A DNA stretch of 60,000 bases from Symsagittifera roscoffensis (taxonomy: Eukaryota; Xenacoelomorpha; Acoela; Convolutidae). Numbering within the stretch: position 1 is the stretch's first letter; each line of letters starts with the position of its first letter. The stretch lies in assembly GCF_963678635.1 (NCBI RefSeq), contig NC_087062.1, positions 61,051,584 to 61,111,583 of the forward strand, given 5' to 3'. The position numbers and the translations under genes are program-made. Positions 1 to 9,974 of the stretch are shown here, piece after piece. The notes below the pieces were generated by a model that saw nothing but the letters and a program-made list of their open reading frames with translations, had not been told where the DNA came from and ran no database searches.

Positions 1-225
1 AGAAGTCGTTTTTGTTTCAAAATTGGGTGGGGGTTGGTATTTTGATAATAGCCTTTAAGCTTTAACACGGGTTGTAGTCTCATGTCCGTGTTAATCGAAT
101 CAACTCCAACAGCATGAGGTAAAAGACACAAAAGGTTAGTGTCCCTGACTCCTGAGCCATTTGTTATAGGGCCTGTTTCTCTTAGCCTCATATGTGACTT
201 AAGTAAGCTACTCCTACAATAAATT

Positions 226-886
226 CAAAAATAACCACATAGCTGGGTCGCGGATCCCCAAAAAGCGTGCTTACTTTTGAAAACACAGGTCCAAAACAAC
301 AATTTAATATGTTTTTAGCGACACATTAGATATTGTAGACACATTAGAGATGGATTGACTCTTTCCTCGACTCTAACTGCATTTGCTCTGAAAAACTAAA
401 CAAAATCGGAGTAAACTAAACGCGTTCAGGGCATAACAGCAGCTAAAATATATCGTTGAGGTCTTTATGGGTCTCTGGGCACCGGGCCTCCAATTCCGTA
501 CTCTCCCGGAGATAACGTTGTTATCTTTCTGATTTCGTTGCACAGGAGAGTTCGGTTCTGTCCCGGGTGTCCCACTGGATCTTCCGTTCACACGATCTTT
601 TTCCGATAAACACCTTATCGTATCTGGATCTCACGGTAAGAGGCTTCGTTTTATCTTCTATATTCCAACTAACTTCCGTCTTGCAATTCGGTTGTTATTT
701 GGTTGTTTTGTTTTTTTTGTCAATTTTTGGTCAAAATGGCCGTTTTTTGTATTTCTCAGAAATGTCCTAGTTCAAATCGAATTTTTGAAATCCTATAAAC
801 CTAGAACAGTCTGAACCGCCTTTTCATCATAACTCTGGTACTAACGCCATCAACGTTCTTTTGGGCGTGCGTCGGATAGTTCGACC
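226..886. repeat. Direct repeat copy A (~660 bp)
   Basis: This stretch matches 2731-3356 in the same orientation over nearly its whole length. Shared landmarks are the start AACCACATAGCTGGGTC, the block TCTCCCGGAGA, and the end near TTCGAC. The copies differ by many substitutions and short indels, so they are old. There are no TG...CA ends and no obvious target duplications, so I do not call them LTRs. Short open frames inside (around 373-770) are interrupted differently in the other copy and look like chance. Confidence 0.75.
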
Positions 887-2175
887 CCAATACGGAAAAT
901 GGCAGCGATTAACAACTGGGCTGACGAAATCTTGATGGCATATGAATGATATGTGATGACGGTAGAATTTATCGGCTTCTTCTTCGAGAAAGCGATTGCA
1001 CAGACAGGATTTTCCAACACCTGGTCCAAAAAAAAACAATTTTACATGGGGGTGAATTTTAGTGAGGAGTCCAAATTTTAGAAACACTTAGGAGTCAAAT
1101 CCTTCTAAAATACACGGGCTCTTTCCCATTAAAGACACGCCACGCCCCACACCTTATTACAGCCATTCCAAAAATTCTACCGTAAAGAGGTCTCAAATTT
1201 TAGAAAAAAACAAGGCTGGGGAGCTATTATGGGAAGTGCCATAAGAGGAAAAAAGGTAATGTCACGACTAACCGTTTTCGCCGACAAGGATGGCGGTCCT
1301 GATAGCCCTACTACTGCAATATTACATACTTCTCATTGGGAATTCCTTCATTGGTGCTTCTATGATAATTTGATTTGGTCATGATAAACAATCATGATAA
1401 TTGATACTGTTTTCTATCATAGTGATTCAGCCCACCTCTGAAAAAAGAAACATTCCAGGAGAAATGCACAAATGCATCGCTTTATAACCAAATGTTGATA
1501 AATGTTTTAGACACAGCGGCGAAGCTGAGCTTCGCATCACTTGCGATGCAAAACAAAAAATTGAAGAAAAAAAATTTGAAAAAACTAGATCTATTAAAAT
1601 GAGTAAGGCTAGCTTTGAAAGGAAAACATGACAAGACAATAAAATGTATAATAAGCATCGGAAGATAATGTACCCAGCGGCAACAAAGATGAAAATACCT
1701 TGTCAGAAACCCTTTAAGCTGAAAACAATCGAGATTCGGATTTTTGATTGGTTAATAAGTCCACCTCCCCCTCGAAACACTTTACTTCTTTGTCAAAAGA
1801 AACAAAACGATGAAAATAAGCCGATATAATATAGGCCGAAACCTATTAAGCCCAAAAAGGGAACATAAAAAGCCGAACAAAAAGTTCAAAAAACATTAAG
1901 ACAAAGATGTTAGGTCGCCCTCAACCTCAAAACACAGAAACGCACGCATTTAATTTTTTCGCTTGACGAAAGATGCCATGAGGTCAATACGCAGATACAA
2001 AACACGTTGCAATTTATCAAGCCAAAACAGCCGAAAAAATCAAGAAAGCGGAACAAAAATTATCACGAAAAACTTGAACTATAATTCTATTTAGAAATTT
2101 AGTATTTTGCGCGATCCAAAGTTGAGCATAAAAAATATGTTTCCGTTGAAACAATTCCAATTTAAGTCAATACGT
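881..2175. other. AT-rich DNA without a recognised gene
   Basis: I see no gene here. The stretch 1800-2060 is A-rich with several scattered AGCCGA-type words but no clean tandem unit. Open frames of 60-86 codons at 827-1087, 1427-1639 and 1644-1829 show no motif and no splice context. Confidence 0.5.
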
Positions 2176-2307
2176 CGGGAAATAGTCCGTTTAAATGAAA
2201 AGCGTCGGCTTATTATTGCCTGCTTATGTTTTATTTGCAAATAAACCGATAAAACATAAGCAGGCAATAATAAGCCGACGCTTTTTATTTAAACGGAGTA
2301 TTTCCCG
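2176..2307. repeat. Near-perfect hairpin with 59-nt arms
   Basis: The arms 2176-2234 and 2249-2307 are reverse complements apart from about three mismatches, with a 14-nt loop at 2235-2248. The arms contain AAGCGTCGGCTTATTATTGC and its complement. This could be a small foldback element or a transcribed hairpin. No neighbouring gene explains it, and the flanks show no clear target duplication. Confidence 0.9.
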
Positions 2308-2463
2308 TTTGTAAAAAACACGAGTCCGGTTAGTTTCGCGCCCAGGACCTTTGGCTTCCCAGGCGTATTCTTTACCTCCAGTCTAAGTTGGCTGAGAACG
2401 CAAAGAAATTTGAAATCATTATAAACCAAGATGCCAATTGATTCAAGTGATTCTGTAAAACAC

Positions 2464-2517
2464 GTTGTTAACCCTAAAAAGTCTATACACCAATTTGATA
2501 ACCCTTGCTAATCGCAC
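2464..2517. repeat. Dispersed repeat fragment shared with 54715-54768
   Basis: About 54 bp here match 54715-54768 in the same orientation. Both run from GTTGTTAAC through a GATAACNCTTGCTAATCGCA end, with a few substitutions. It marks a dispersed repeat family present at both ends of the window. No coding content is seen. Confidence 0.6.
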
Positions 2518-2730
2518 GGAATGAGTGTAACATTCGCACAGACATTAAACAGTGACGGAATGTAGAAAGGTAACTATTGGCGACCGGCTGACGTCAGTTA
2601 CCTCGATCCTACTCGTTTTTTACCGTCTTGACCTAGCCAGTTGTTCTTCTGTTGTGTTAAGGACTAAGAACTATGGTACAATTTTTAGACAATCATCCAA
2701 AAACCCTTTGATCTGCTTTCGTTTATATCC

Positions 2731-3356
2731 AAAATTAACCACATAGCTGGGTCTCAGATTCTCAAAAAGCTTGCTTACTTTGAAAAACACAGGTGAAAAA
2801 TGATAAATAAATATGTTTTTAGCGACATTTATATTCTAAATACAACTACATAAAAGTCGGAAAAATTAATTAAAAATCGGAGTGAACTAAACGCGCTCAG
2901 GGCTTTACAGCAGCTAAAATATATTGTTAATGTATCTTCAGTCTCTGGGCACCTGGCCTCCAATTGCGTACTCTCCCGGAGACAAAGTCGTTATCTTTCT
3001 GATTCCGTTGCACGCGACAGTTCGGATCTGTCCCGAGTGTCCCACTGGACCTTCCGTTCATACGATCTTTTTCCGATTAACACCTTATCGTGACTGTATT
3101 TAACGGTATGAGGCTTCGTTTTCTGTTCTATATTTCAACTAACTTCCGCCTTGCAATTCGGTTGTTCTTTGGTTGTTCTGTATTTTTTTCGTCAATTTTC
3201 GGTCCCAAGGGCCGTTTGTCGTATTTGTCAGAAATTTTCCAGTTCAAATCGAATTTTTGAAATGCTAAAAACCTAGAACAGTCTGAACCTCTTTTTTATC
3301 TTAATTCCGATACTAACGCCTCAATGTTCTTTTCGGCGTGCCTCGGAAGGTTCGAC
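2731..3356. repeat. Direct repeat copy B (~630 bp)
   Basis: This is the second copy of the repeat at 226-886, in direct orientation about 2.5 kb downstream. It carries the same internal landmarks, including the CTCCCGGAGA block and the TTCCGTTCA...CGATCTTTTTCCGAT stretch. Divergence is clearly visible by eye. The DNA between the copies holds the hairpin at 2176-2307. Confidence 0.75.
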
Positions 3357-3867
3357 TATGCCCGTCCGGGGGAATGGCACATATTCCCGGGACATGTCCC
3401 CATTGAACGCATAACTTCGGGTAATCTTCAAGTGGTGATCCAGTGTGCTTTAATCAACTGACAAATCACATCAGAAATTGAAATTTATGCACGTCACCTC
3501 AACTCAACGCATGCGTGTCACAAATGTCATCGTACTGCCTTAATCACGTACTACATTGGGGATCCGAGATCAGTTATCTCACTGCTTTATAACATTTTCA
3601 TTAAATTTGCTCCATGAGGAGTATCCTGAATAAAACTTCTTCCCTTACTACTTACGTGACTTCATAAAACAACTTTTTTTGCTCCTGCGTGTTCCAAAAA
3701 TTGGGGATGTGGCACGGCCACGCACCCGTTAAAATTAACTTAGGGTTACTCACGAAGTTGAATCGTTTTGCGCATGCTGTCACCCTAGATATTAATGATT
3801 AGAAACTCTGTGGCTAGGAACGGTAATGAGGTATCCAATCTCTTTGATCGAGCGTACCCAAACCCTA

Positions 3868-3939
3868 CCAGGTCGCCACAAAGTGCAGAGGTGTCCTATG
3901 CAGATTAAAAACTTCAGTCAACCCAATTTTTTTTATATA
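3868..3939 (-). promoter_or_regulatory. Left-arm outer TATA box and TGGCGACC motif
   Basis: On the minus strand a TATATAAAA box (3931-3939) precedes TGGCGACCTGG (3868-3878) by about 50 bases. The same pair is at 16604-16675 on the plus strand of the other arm. A TATA box with a short downstream region ending in TGGCGACC resembles the end of a Ty3/gypsy LTR plus a tRNA primer-binding site. The bases before TGGCGACC are not CA, so this reading is uncertain. Confidence 0.4.
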
Positions 3940-4236
3940 CTGACCTAAAGGCATGCATGAATAATTAATAAAAAACTGAAGTTTTCCAATGCAATTCAAC
4001 AATCTCGGAAAACAATTTAAAACAGGGTCAATATCTGGTCTGATCAGATTATAATCAAAGCAAAAAATCTAAAGTTTTCAAATTTATTAAGCATAGTTGC
4101 CTTGGTTAAGTTTTCACACAAAATGACAATAAATTTTTTCAGTTCTCCTCACTTCTGTCTCTGTCTCGTCTTCGCCAATTCTCATTTCAAGCTTCATATT
4201 CTTGCTCGCCCATTTCACTGTCTTCCAACACTTTCT

Positions 4237-4866
4237 TCAACATCTCGACAGAACTGCGGGCCGTGTCCAACTTCCTTGCTGCAACAGCCACTGTTTACAG
4301 CAGGGCAGGAGATCCACGATCATTTCCTGCTCCCGTTTCTGGCAGAAACTGTTGTGTAATCCTAGGCTTAAAATTCGCTCCAGGTCAGCTCGTATGACCT
4401 TCCTTTTCTCGCTTTCTATTGTGCAAGACATTACAGCTACTCGGTTGACAGCTGTTGTGACAGCGTTTCTATGCCTCAGTAACACTCTTTAATAGGCACC
4501 CGGTCCTATATTCAGCAGGAAAGACTGATAGGTTTCCGCGTTTCTAGACATATGACGCTCCATGCGTTCATCTATCCACGACGTAATCACGGCATGGAAC
4601 CAACGCATTAACCTCTGCCTCGCCCATATCATTTCGATGGCCTTGGGTATCCTTAGGATTTTGCAGGTAGCCTTGAACATGTCCAGTTTTCTGCTGAAAC
4701 TCTGTTTGCACAGCTGCTCAGGGGTCGGTAATGCCATCTCCTGCTCGTTCGTTGCTGCAATAGGTCCAAGCCAGTTCACTGTTAACATGGCACTGACCAC
4801 CAATATCGACACATTTTGGGCTTGATCGGGTAATCTCATGGAGAATAGCTCTCCAGCATTCCACAC
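4237..4866 (-). pseudogene. Left-arm block 9, C-terminal region
   Basis: One minus-strand frame is open from 4866 to 4237 apart from a single stop near 4489. It is rich in Trp, Arg and Lys, for example IWARQRLMRWFH near residues 80-95, and ends in a Cys-containing LLPCCKQWLLQQ stretch. The right arm has the same frame at 15664-16209, also with one stop but at a different place, so the stops arose separately. The end is shifted out of frame near 4240. No family is recognised. Confidence 0.55.
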
Positions 4867-4886
4867 TTACACTAAGATTTCTATCT

Positions 4887-5056
4887 TGAGGTACCATAAC
4901 GTTCTGCGCCAGGCAGTGACACGGGTAGTCCCAATGAAGCAACAGGATGTTTCTCCAGGTCCGGTAACCCGATGCTATCAGCCGTGGCTCCATCTCCATC
5001 ATCATCTGATGCGTCTTGTACTTCTGGTCAATTGTGGACAAATCGTTTGCAATCAC
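4887..5056 (-). pseudogene. Left-arm block 8 (MMMEMEPRLIAS segment)
   Basis: This open segment contains THQMMMEMEPRLIAS and is mirrored by 15475-15640 on the right arm with only a few changes. After about residue 55 the conserved frame moves to the next block. At that point both arms carry CTTAGTGTAAGTGTGG, which contains a GTAAGT splice-donor-like word, so a spliced structure is possible but unproven. Confidence 0.45.
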
Positions 5057-5260
5057 TCCACTCGCTTTCTTCTTCTGAAACTCAATGACGTTCCTTCGCC
5101 CAAGTTCACAAAATTTTCACCCATTATTTCGTCCAATTCTTCTCTAGACCCCTCCGGGACAAACCGAAGGATCTTCGATAAACAACTCATAGGATTTTTT
5201 AGACATTTTCGATAGTCACACGCATTTGGGCATCAAAAAGAGCTGATCAACCAACCTGTG

Positions 5261-5584
5261 CTAAGTACTGGCAACCACTACTACCATGTGTGCAGGAAAC
5301 TTGCTGTTGCAGTATGGTGTCAAACTGGATCCGTACAGGTATCCGTCGCTATGTTTCAGGTTCATTTCATTTTGGAGAGCTTCTCGCCATTCTCCAATCT
5401 TCTGTTCGGTCTGCAAAGACCCAGGAAACACCTCCACGCTCAGCGTCGTCACTAACTCATGTGCCCTCTCGATACGTTCCACTGATTCTATCGATCTTTT
5501 CATGCTATAGAACCCCAGGGTAGTTATTAAGTTCACGTTGTAACTCATCAAGTAACTCCGTCTCGCTTTCTCCGACATGCTCAA
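5261..5584 (-). pseudogene. Left-arm block 7, 107-codon open frame
   Basis: This 107-codon frame contains SIESVERIERAHELVTT and GSLQTEQKIGEWREAL, which look helical and charged. The right arm (14982-15194) carries the same segment with conservative changes but stops 37 codons earlier. No known domain is recognised. It may continue block 6, whose C-terminus it overlaps in another frame. Confidence 0.5.
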
Positions 5585-6023
5585 TCTTCCGAATGGCTTC
5601 GCTAACTGTCAAAATTGTTCGCCCATAGTTTACAAGCAGGGACCTGTTCCAAACACAGGTACCTTTTCCCATCCAATTGTTAAAAAGATTTCCTTCCGAT
5701 GGCCCTGTGGGTAACTTTTTGCCGTGCTTCTTCACTTTCAAATCCAACAGGTGGTGAATCACTGCCAAATCGTGCAGGCTCCCATCATCACTCTCTTCTA
5801 GCTCGATATCCGCGGTGACGTTCCATAACAGACCCTCGTTTAGATTTGGGAAGCATGAAGGCATCAAAAGTTCCCACATTGTCACCAGATGGTCTCCCAT
5901 ATCGTCACCAGATGATCCAGTAACCCCACTCAAGCTCACTTGCACTTCCAATTTGGGAACCGAGGGTTTGACCACTCGCTCCTCCAGAATCACGCTCAAC
6001 TGCGGTTTTTCAGATGTTATCAT
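5505..6023 (-). pseudogene. Left-arm block 6, longest intact segment (172 codons)
   Basis: This is the longest uninterrupted frame in the palindrome. It has an acidic centre with the word DIELEESDDGSLHDLAVIHH and ends in a helical ESETELLDELQRELNN stretch. The right arm matches it at 14598-14930 with a frameshift at each end. The methionine at 6023 is probably not a true start, because similar codons continue upstream in another frame. I find no family match. Confidence 0.55.
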
Positions 6024-6166
6024 CCAAAATTCTCGTACTCTCTACACAGAAGTCGAGGATTATAGCTTATTCAAAGCAAAAATACGTGTCCCTGCTTCCT
6101 CGTCAATGAATGGGTTATAGGCCCTTCAGGCACACCTGACACATATTGGAAGGACTTCTGCTTCAC

Positions 6167-6638
6167 TTATAAAGCATATTTGTTCAGGCTCCCGACTCTT
6201 TCCAGCAGTTCTCTGGTGATTTTCAATTCCTTGTTGGAGCATCTTTTGACCTCTTCCAACTTCCGGTAGCTATCGAGGTCGTTTAGCTCCTTCGCAGGAA
6301 TCCGAAGTGGCATTTTTTGATAGAGCTCTAAAAAAGTCCTTAACAGGACTTCTTCACGCTTCGCTTCTCTTTGTCTGATAGCCTTCGCGCCTTCCTCTAA
6401 CACCAGAGTGGGGATACGATCCACCACGAACCTTAAAAAACAAAGCGCGCCCTTCCCTGGCGAACAAGACTTTCAGAGCTTCCATCAGCTCCAATTGCTG
6501 CGTCCTTGCCTTGGTTTCGATGGTGGGTCCATACTCCTGCCTCTTTGTCCCAACAAGGCACCACATCAGCCTCACTTGCAGATTTGTCCTGACGCATGGG
6601 TTGTCGAGATACGCCGTCACTGTCGAAGGCGTGTTCAT
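6167..6638 (-). pseudogene. Left-arm block 5, two overlapping frames absent from right arm
   Basis: Two frames abut here: 6354-6638 with TNLQVRLMWCLVGTKRQEYG, then 6167-6427 with EEGAKAIRQREAKREEVLLR. The switch near 6430 looks like a single frameshift. The second piece is Lys/Arg/Glu-rich and probably alpha-helical. Almost all of this block is missing from the right arm, where a deletion joins NLQV directly to block 6. The left arm is therefore the only template for this part. Confidence 0.5.
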
Positions 6639-6839
6639 TTGGTCGTTGAAATTTTTCTGGAGGGCCGTCCTCCAGGAAATCTTGACAAGCTGTTCTAGGC
6701 CGTCTTCATTCTCTTCACGACGTCTTCATTCGCTTCGGTGCCATAGTCTTTCATTTTCAGTTTTGAAACCTTCACTAACTTCTTCAGGTTTTCCTGCATA
6801 GCTTGCTTATTAGGCCATGACATGTGCTCTCTGTGAATT

Positions 6840-7020
6840 TCTCGCATTCAGCATCTCATCATAGCCACCAACAGGGTCACCCATACGGAATGACTCGGGC
6901 ACGGTTGTGCAACAATACTCGACCACGTCGAATTATGCCTCCAATTTCATCATCGCTATATTCTTCCAGGAAGGTATATAACCTTCCAGCCCACCGGACC
7001 CACATTGGCTGTTAACCTCC
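6840..7020 (-). pseudogene. Left-arm segment between blocks 4 and 5
   Basis: The minus strand reads WAGRLYTFLEEYSDDEIGG in one frame and GDPVGGYDEMLNARNSQRAH in the next, implying a frameshift between them. The right arm has both parts at about 14120-14330, but also broken. No family is recognised. Confidence 0.35.
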
Positions 7021-7131
7021 ATCTCCAGTCTGGTGTCAGCCAAGGTTCTCTCGTTTTTCCTCTATTTTGAAGCTGTGGATATCAGTCCTGCTAGCAACAT
7101 TAATGTTACCTGAATTTCCTTCTCTCCACCG

Positions 7132-7314
7132 CTATGCGTGACACCATTCCTGTGTACTTTTTGACAGCACGGGAGCAATTTGGCCCAATGACATCAAAAC
7201 TGCTGCTACTTTTGACTTTGCAACTTTAGGACTGGTAACCTTGTCGTTTACTCTGCTCATGAGCTTCCTCACCATGAACTTGTAATTTATCAGCCCCTTC
7301 TTGGCGCTTTTCAC
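7132..7314 (-). pseudogene. Left-arm block 4 (basic segment)
   Basis: This basic segment of about 60 codons contains KKGLINYKFMVRKLMSRVND. It is nearly identical to the central part of the right-arm frame at 13735-14037, which is longer at both ends. Basic composition would suit nucleic-acid binding, but that is only inference. Confidence 0.5.
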
Positions 7315-7396
7315 AGGCTGGTCTCGTACAACCAGGCTCTCCTCGGCGCTCTCTTCCGTACTGACTCGGTCAGACCGTCAGACTCAGTGGGCTCCA

Positions 7397-7696
7397 TCAA
7401 TTTCCCAGTACTTTACAAATGATGGGTTGATTTAATTCCACTCTCTTCACGGATTGAGTGCCGTATCTCTGGATAACGTCACAGGTGCTATCCATGAAAT
7501 CTACTCGATTCCACACTCCACAATTCTCCAATGTCCCTCTCAATTTCATTTGATATCGCTCCCACTCTTCCCCTGGCAACGTGCTGATAAATTCCACTCG
7601 CATTGACTCATCAATCCTCCGCCTTCGAGGAGATTCGAGGAGCAGCTTGGGTGTGTCTCTTCTTTGATGCGCCTCCATTAGGAACATTGGTTCCAC
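7397..7696 (-). pseudogene. Left-arm block 3 (100-codon frame)
   Basis: This open frame contains RRRIDESMRVEFISTLPGEE and WERYQMKLRGTLENCGVWNR. The right-arm copy (13449-13643) covers its first two thirds and then stops. The continuity here, against the break on the right, shows the arms decayed independently. No family is recognised. Confidence 0.5.
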
Positions 7697-8074
7697 AGGA
7701 CAGGCTAGCTGGGGGTTCTTTGGTTGGCGATATAAATGACTATGGCGTCATCAGCACTAATGTTCCACTCGCTCCCCCGCCTTCTGTTTCATTACAATTG
7801 CATTAACATGTCATCAAGATCTCTCTCAAGGGTAACCAGGTCAATTGTCACCTTGCCTTGAATGGGATCATCCTCTCCTTGGCTCCCCTTGTACGTAACT
7901 ACATCTTTTCTTTCGTCGTATGGCTTGGGTCCCGACCCAGAGGGGTCTTGGTGCACGTCAATCCTGAATCTGGTCGAGCCGGTATCGTCAGGTCACCTGC
8001 TTGTTAGAGCACGTCGTCATCTATGAGGATTTCTACAGGTTCCTCACCATACGGCGGTACTTCATCTATTGTCG

Positions 8075-8239
8075 AATCGATGTCTCCCCTCGACTTTTTC
8101 TCACCTTCAACATTACCACCGTATCTCGCTTGAGCCACCTCAGCCTAGATTGGTCGTCGGCTGGTGAGTATAAATCGTTCCAATGACCTGCAAAACACTC
8201 GGGTTTCCTCGATGGTATAGCTTTCACCTACAACTCCAT
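8075..8239 (-). pseudogene. Left-arm block 2, stopped at codon 4
   Basis: This is the counterpart of the right-arm frame at 12905-13297. It begins ATG GAG TTG TAG, so the left copy has a stop where the right copy has AAG. It then reads FAGHWNDLYSPADDQSRLRW before a frameshift near 8080. No domain is recognised. Confidence 0.45.
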
Positions 8240-8257
8240 ACATCAGGGAAGGTGAAC

Positions 8258-8691
8258 TCAAAAAAATTCAGGGCAGCAGTGTTCTAACTGATGAAGGGTT
8301 GCTCCATCCCCCCACTCCACCATAACATTCGCTTTTCCACATACTGAGCGGCTCCAATTCTCGGTGCAAGACCAGACCTGGTCACTTCCAATAGCATCCT
8401 TCTGATCAGCGGATACTGAGGGTACTGAGCGCACCTCTCCGGCAGTGGGCTTGAACTTGCCAATCACGCCTCCTGGTGTTCCTTCACATGAGCATACGTC
8501 TCCAGCCAAGCCGGGATTTTCTCCGCATGCTTCGTGCCTTTGACAACTGGTCGTAAATTCCATAACCTAGGATCTAATTGGACTTTCGAAAGATCGTCAC
8601 CGCCCATTTGACATTTGAAGCTATTGTTGAAATCCATCAGCATCCAGCCAGTCTCAGCTGTTCTTCCAAATAGCCTTTCAGCGCTTGCCAT
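8258..8691 (-). pseudogene. Left-arm block 1 with a frameshift
   Basis: The first part (8464-8691) begins MASAERLFGR and contains FKCQMGGDDLSKVQLDPRLW. It stops at 8464, and the similarity to the right arm continues to 8258 in a different frame. The right arm at 12462-12815 is open through the first break. There are two Cys but no recognisable metal-binding arrangement. Confidence 0.5.
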
Positions 8692-8706
8692 TCTTCTCAG
8701 TTACTG

Positions 8707-9012
8707 TTATTCCACCAAATTCAGCACTGAGCAATCCACCACCGACACAAGGTTCACATACAGGACCGAGTGTCTATACGCCTTCACTTGCACTTCAGGA
8801 ATCAAGTGCGTTACTGTCGGTCCGTAAGTCACTGTAACGTGTTCTCTTAATCCAAAGGTCAAAGCCGATGGATGAATTTCCATCATGAGGGCCAAATCAA
8901 AGCCAATGGATGGATTGCCATCATGAGGGCCCATCATGAGTTCTCCTAATCCGAAGATCAAAACCAATGGATGGATTCCAATCATGAGGGCCAAATCGGT
9001 TGATAGAGGCAT
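8707..9012 (-). pseudogene. Left-arm leader frame with internal tandem repeats
   Basis: The first two thirds of this 101-codon frame encode repeats of a ...IHPLALTFGL... unit, which reflects DNA repeats of CATCATGAGGGCC and ATGGATGGAT. The last part, VTVTYGPTVTHLIPEVQVK, lies directly upstream of block 1. The right arm has the same DNA but no single open frame. The repeat part is probably not protein-coding. Confidence 0.35.
8866..8995. repeat. Short tandem repeat, left arm (~3 units)
   Basis: Units built around ATGGATGGAT and CATCATGAGGGCC recur about three times with variable spacing. The mirrored repeat is at 12161-12305. It sits just inside the start of the coding blocks on each arm and could be part of a promoter region, though nothing proves that. 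Confidence 0.6.
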
Positions 9013-9119
9013 GCCTCCACGTCTTTACTGTTACCTCTCATCAGAGACAGGCCTGTCCTCCCCAGTTAGGCTTCTTTTTCGAACAAAACTTGGGTCGTTC
9101 ATCTAAACTGTAAAATTTG

Positions 9120-9633
9120 AACCGAAAACAGTCAGAACTGAAATCATTAGTGAATAAAATAGAAGACAACACACTCTCTGATGAATCAGAAACATGACAT
9201 TTTTCATTTTGTTTTTTCAATAACCACTAGAAAACAATCAGTTTTTTTGTTTCATGATTCATTCTTGAATGAAACAGTTTAAAAACAAAAAACAGCAGCT
9301 TATACCAGAAATTTCTGTTGAATATAAAAAATTAGAGAATTAATAGCTTAATTTTCCACAAATCAACTCAAAACCTAGTAATAATTTGGCAAAACTTTAG
9401 AAAACAATCAATAAAACTTATTTCAAAATTACTTTTGTTAAAATAAAATACAATCGTTTTCACTATAGCTGCTAGCATTGTCATGTATGTACAAAGTTAG
9501 TGAAAACAATTTTAAATAATTAGTTTTTACAATCAAAATGGGTATCAATAAAGCTAAAGTGTATCTAGGAAAATTACATATTTGATGATTTTTTTTAAAT
9601 TTAGTTTTGGGAGATATTTTGTTTTCCAAAAAG
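9120..9633. other. AT-rich inner part of left arm
   Basis: This stretch mirrors 11540-12060 and contains no convincing gene. Its base composition is strongly AT-rich, unlike the coding blocks outside it. Confidence 0.6.
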
Positions 9634-9970
9634 TTGTTGAAGAAACAGTTCTTAGGTTGTTTCGATGGACCAGTTAATGGAACACATTCGACAAATAGTT
9701 GAAAACTGACGAGGAAATTTGAACGAAAAATCAGTACACAAAATCCAATGAAATCAATGAAAAAGATCCTAGCTGAAGCATCAAAAACTTCAAAAAGAGC
9801 GAAAACTTTAAAAAAATTATGAAAAAATTGACAAACCGATGTTCTTCCTACAGTTGAGGAAACTTATGTTTATGATTGAAAGAAAAACTTTAAAAGTCAA
9901 GACCAATTTAGTCTTTTCCACAACGCGTAAAATGAAAACTTGCTTGCGGTCGCTTGAGTCAATTTTTTCT
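9634..9970. repeat. Extra copy of inner segment, left arm only
   Basis: This ~335 bp block starts TTGTTGAAGAAACAGTTC and is nearly identical to 10809-11145, in the same orientation. It is the reverse complement of 10345-10680. The right arm has no counterpart at the mirrored position. It looks like a local copy made by template switching near the palindrome centre, or by gene conversion. Confidence 0.7.
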
Positions 9971-9974
9971 CGAC

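Larger units (their letters stand above)
4237..9012 (-). pseudogene. Left-arm coding region of the palindrome, unrecognised protein(s)
   Basis: This is about 4.8 kb of minus-strand sequence with consecutive open blocks that recur, in the same order and frame relations, on the plus strand of the right arm. It is visibly richer in G and C than its AT-rich flanks, which suits genuine former coding DNA. Stops and frameshifts break it into roughly ten pieces, described below. I see no YxDD polymerase box, integrase core, zinc knuckle, Walker box or other known motif. It could be an old viral or transposon polyprotein, or several genes. I do not assign a family. Confidence 0.65.

Noticed and set aside
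567-770. Open frame MSHWIFRSHDLFPINT...
   Set aside because: The second copy of the same repeat (2731-3356) is broken in this frame, and there is no splice or start context, so it is chance.
226-3356. LTR pair of a retrotransposon
   Set aside because: No TG...CA ends, no target duplication and no retroelement protein between the repeats.
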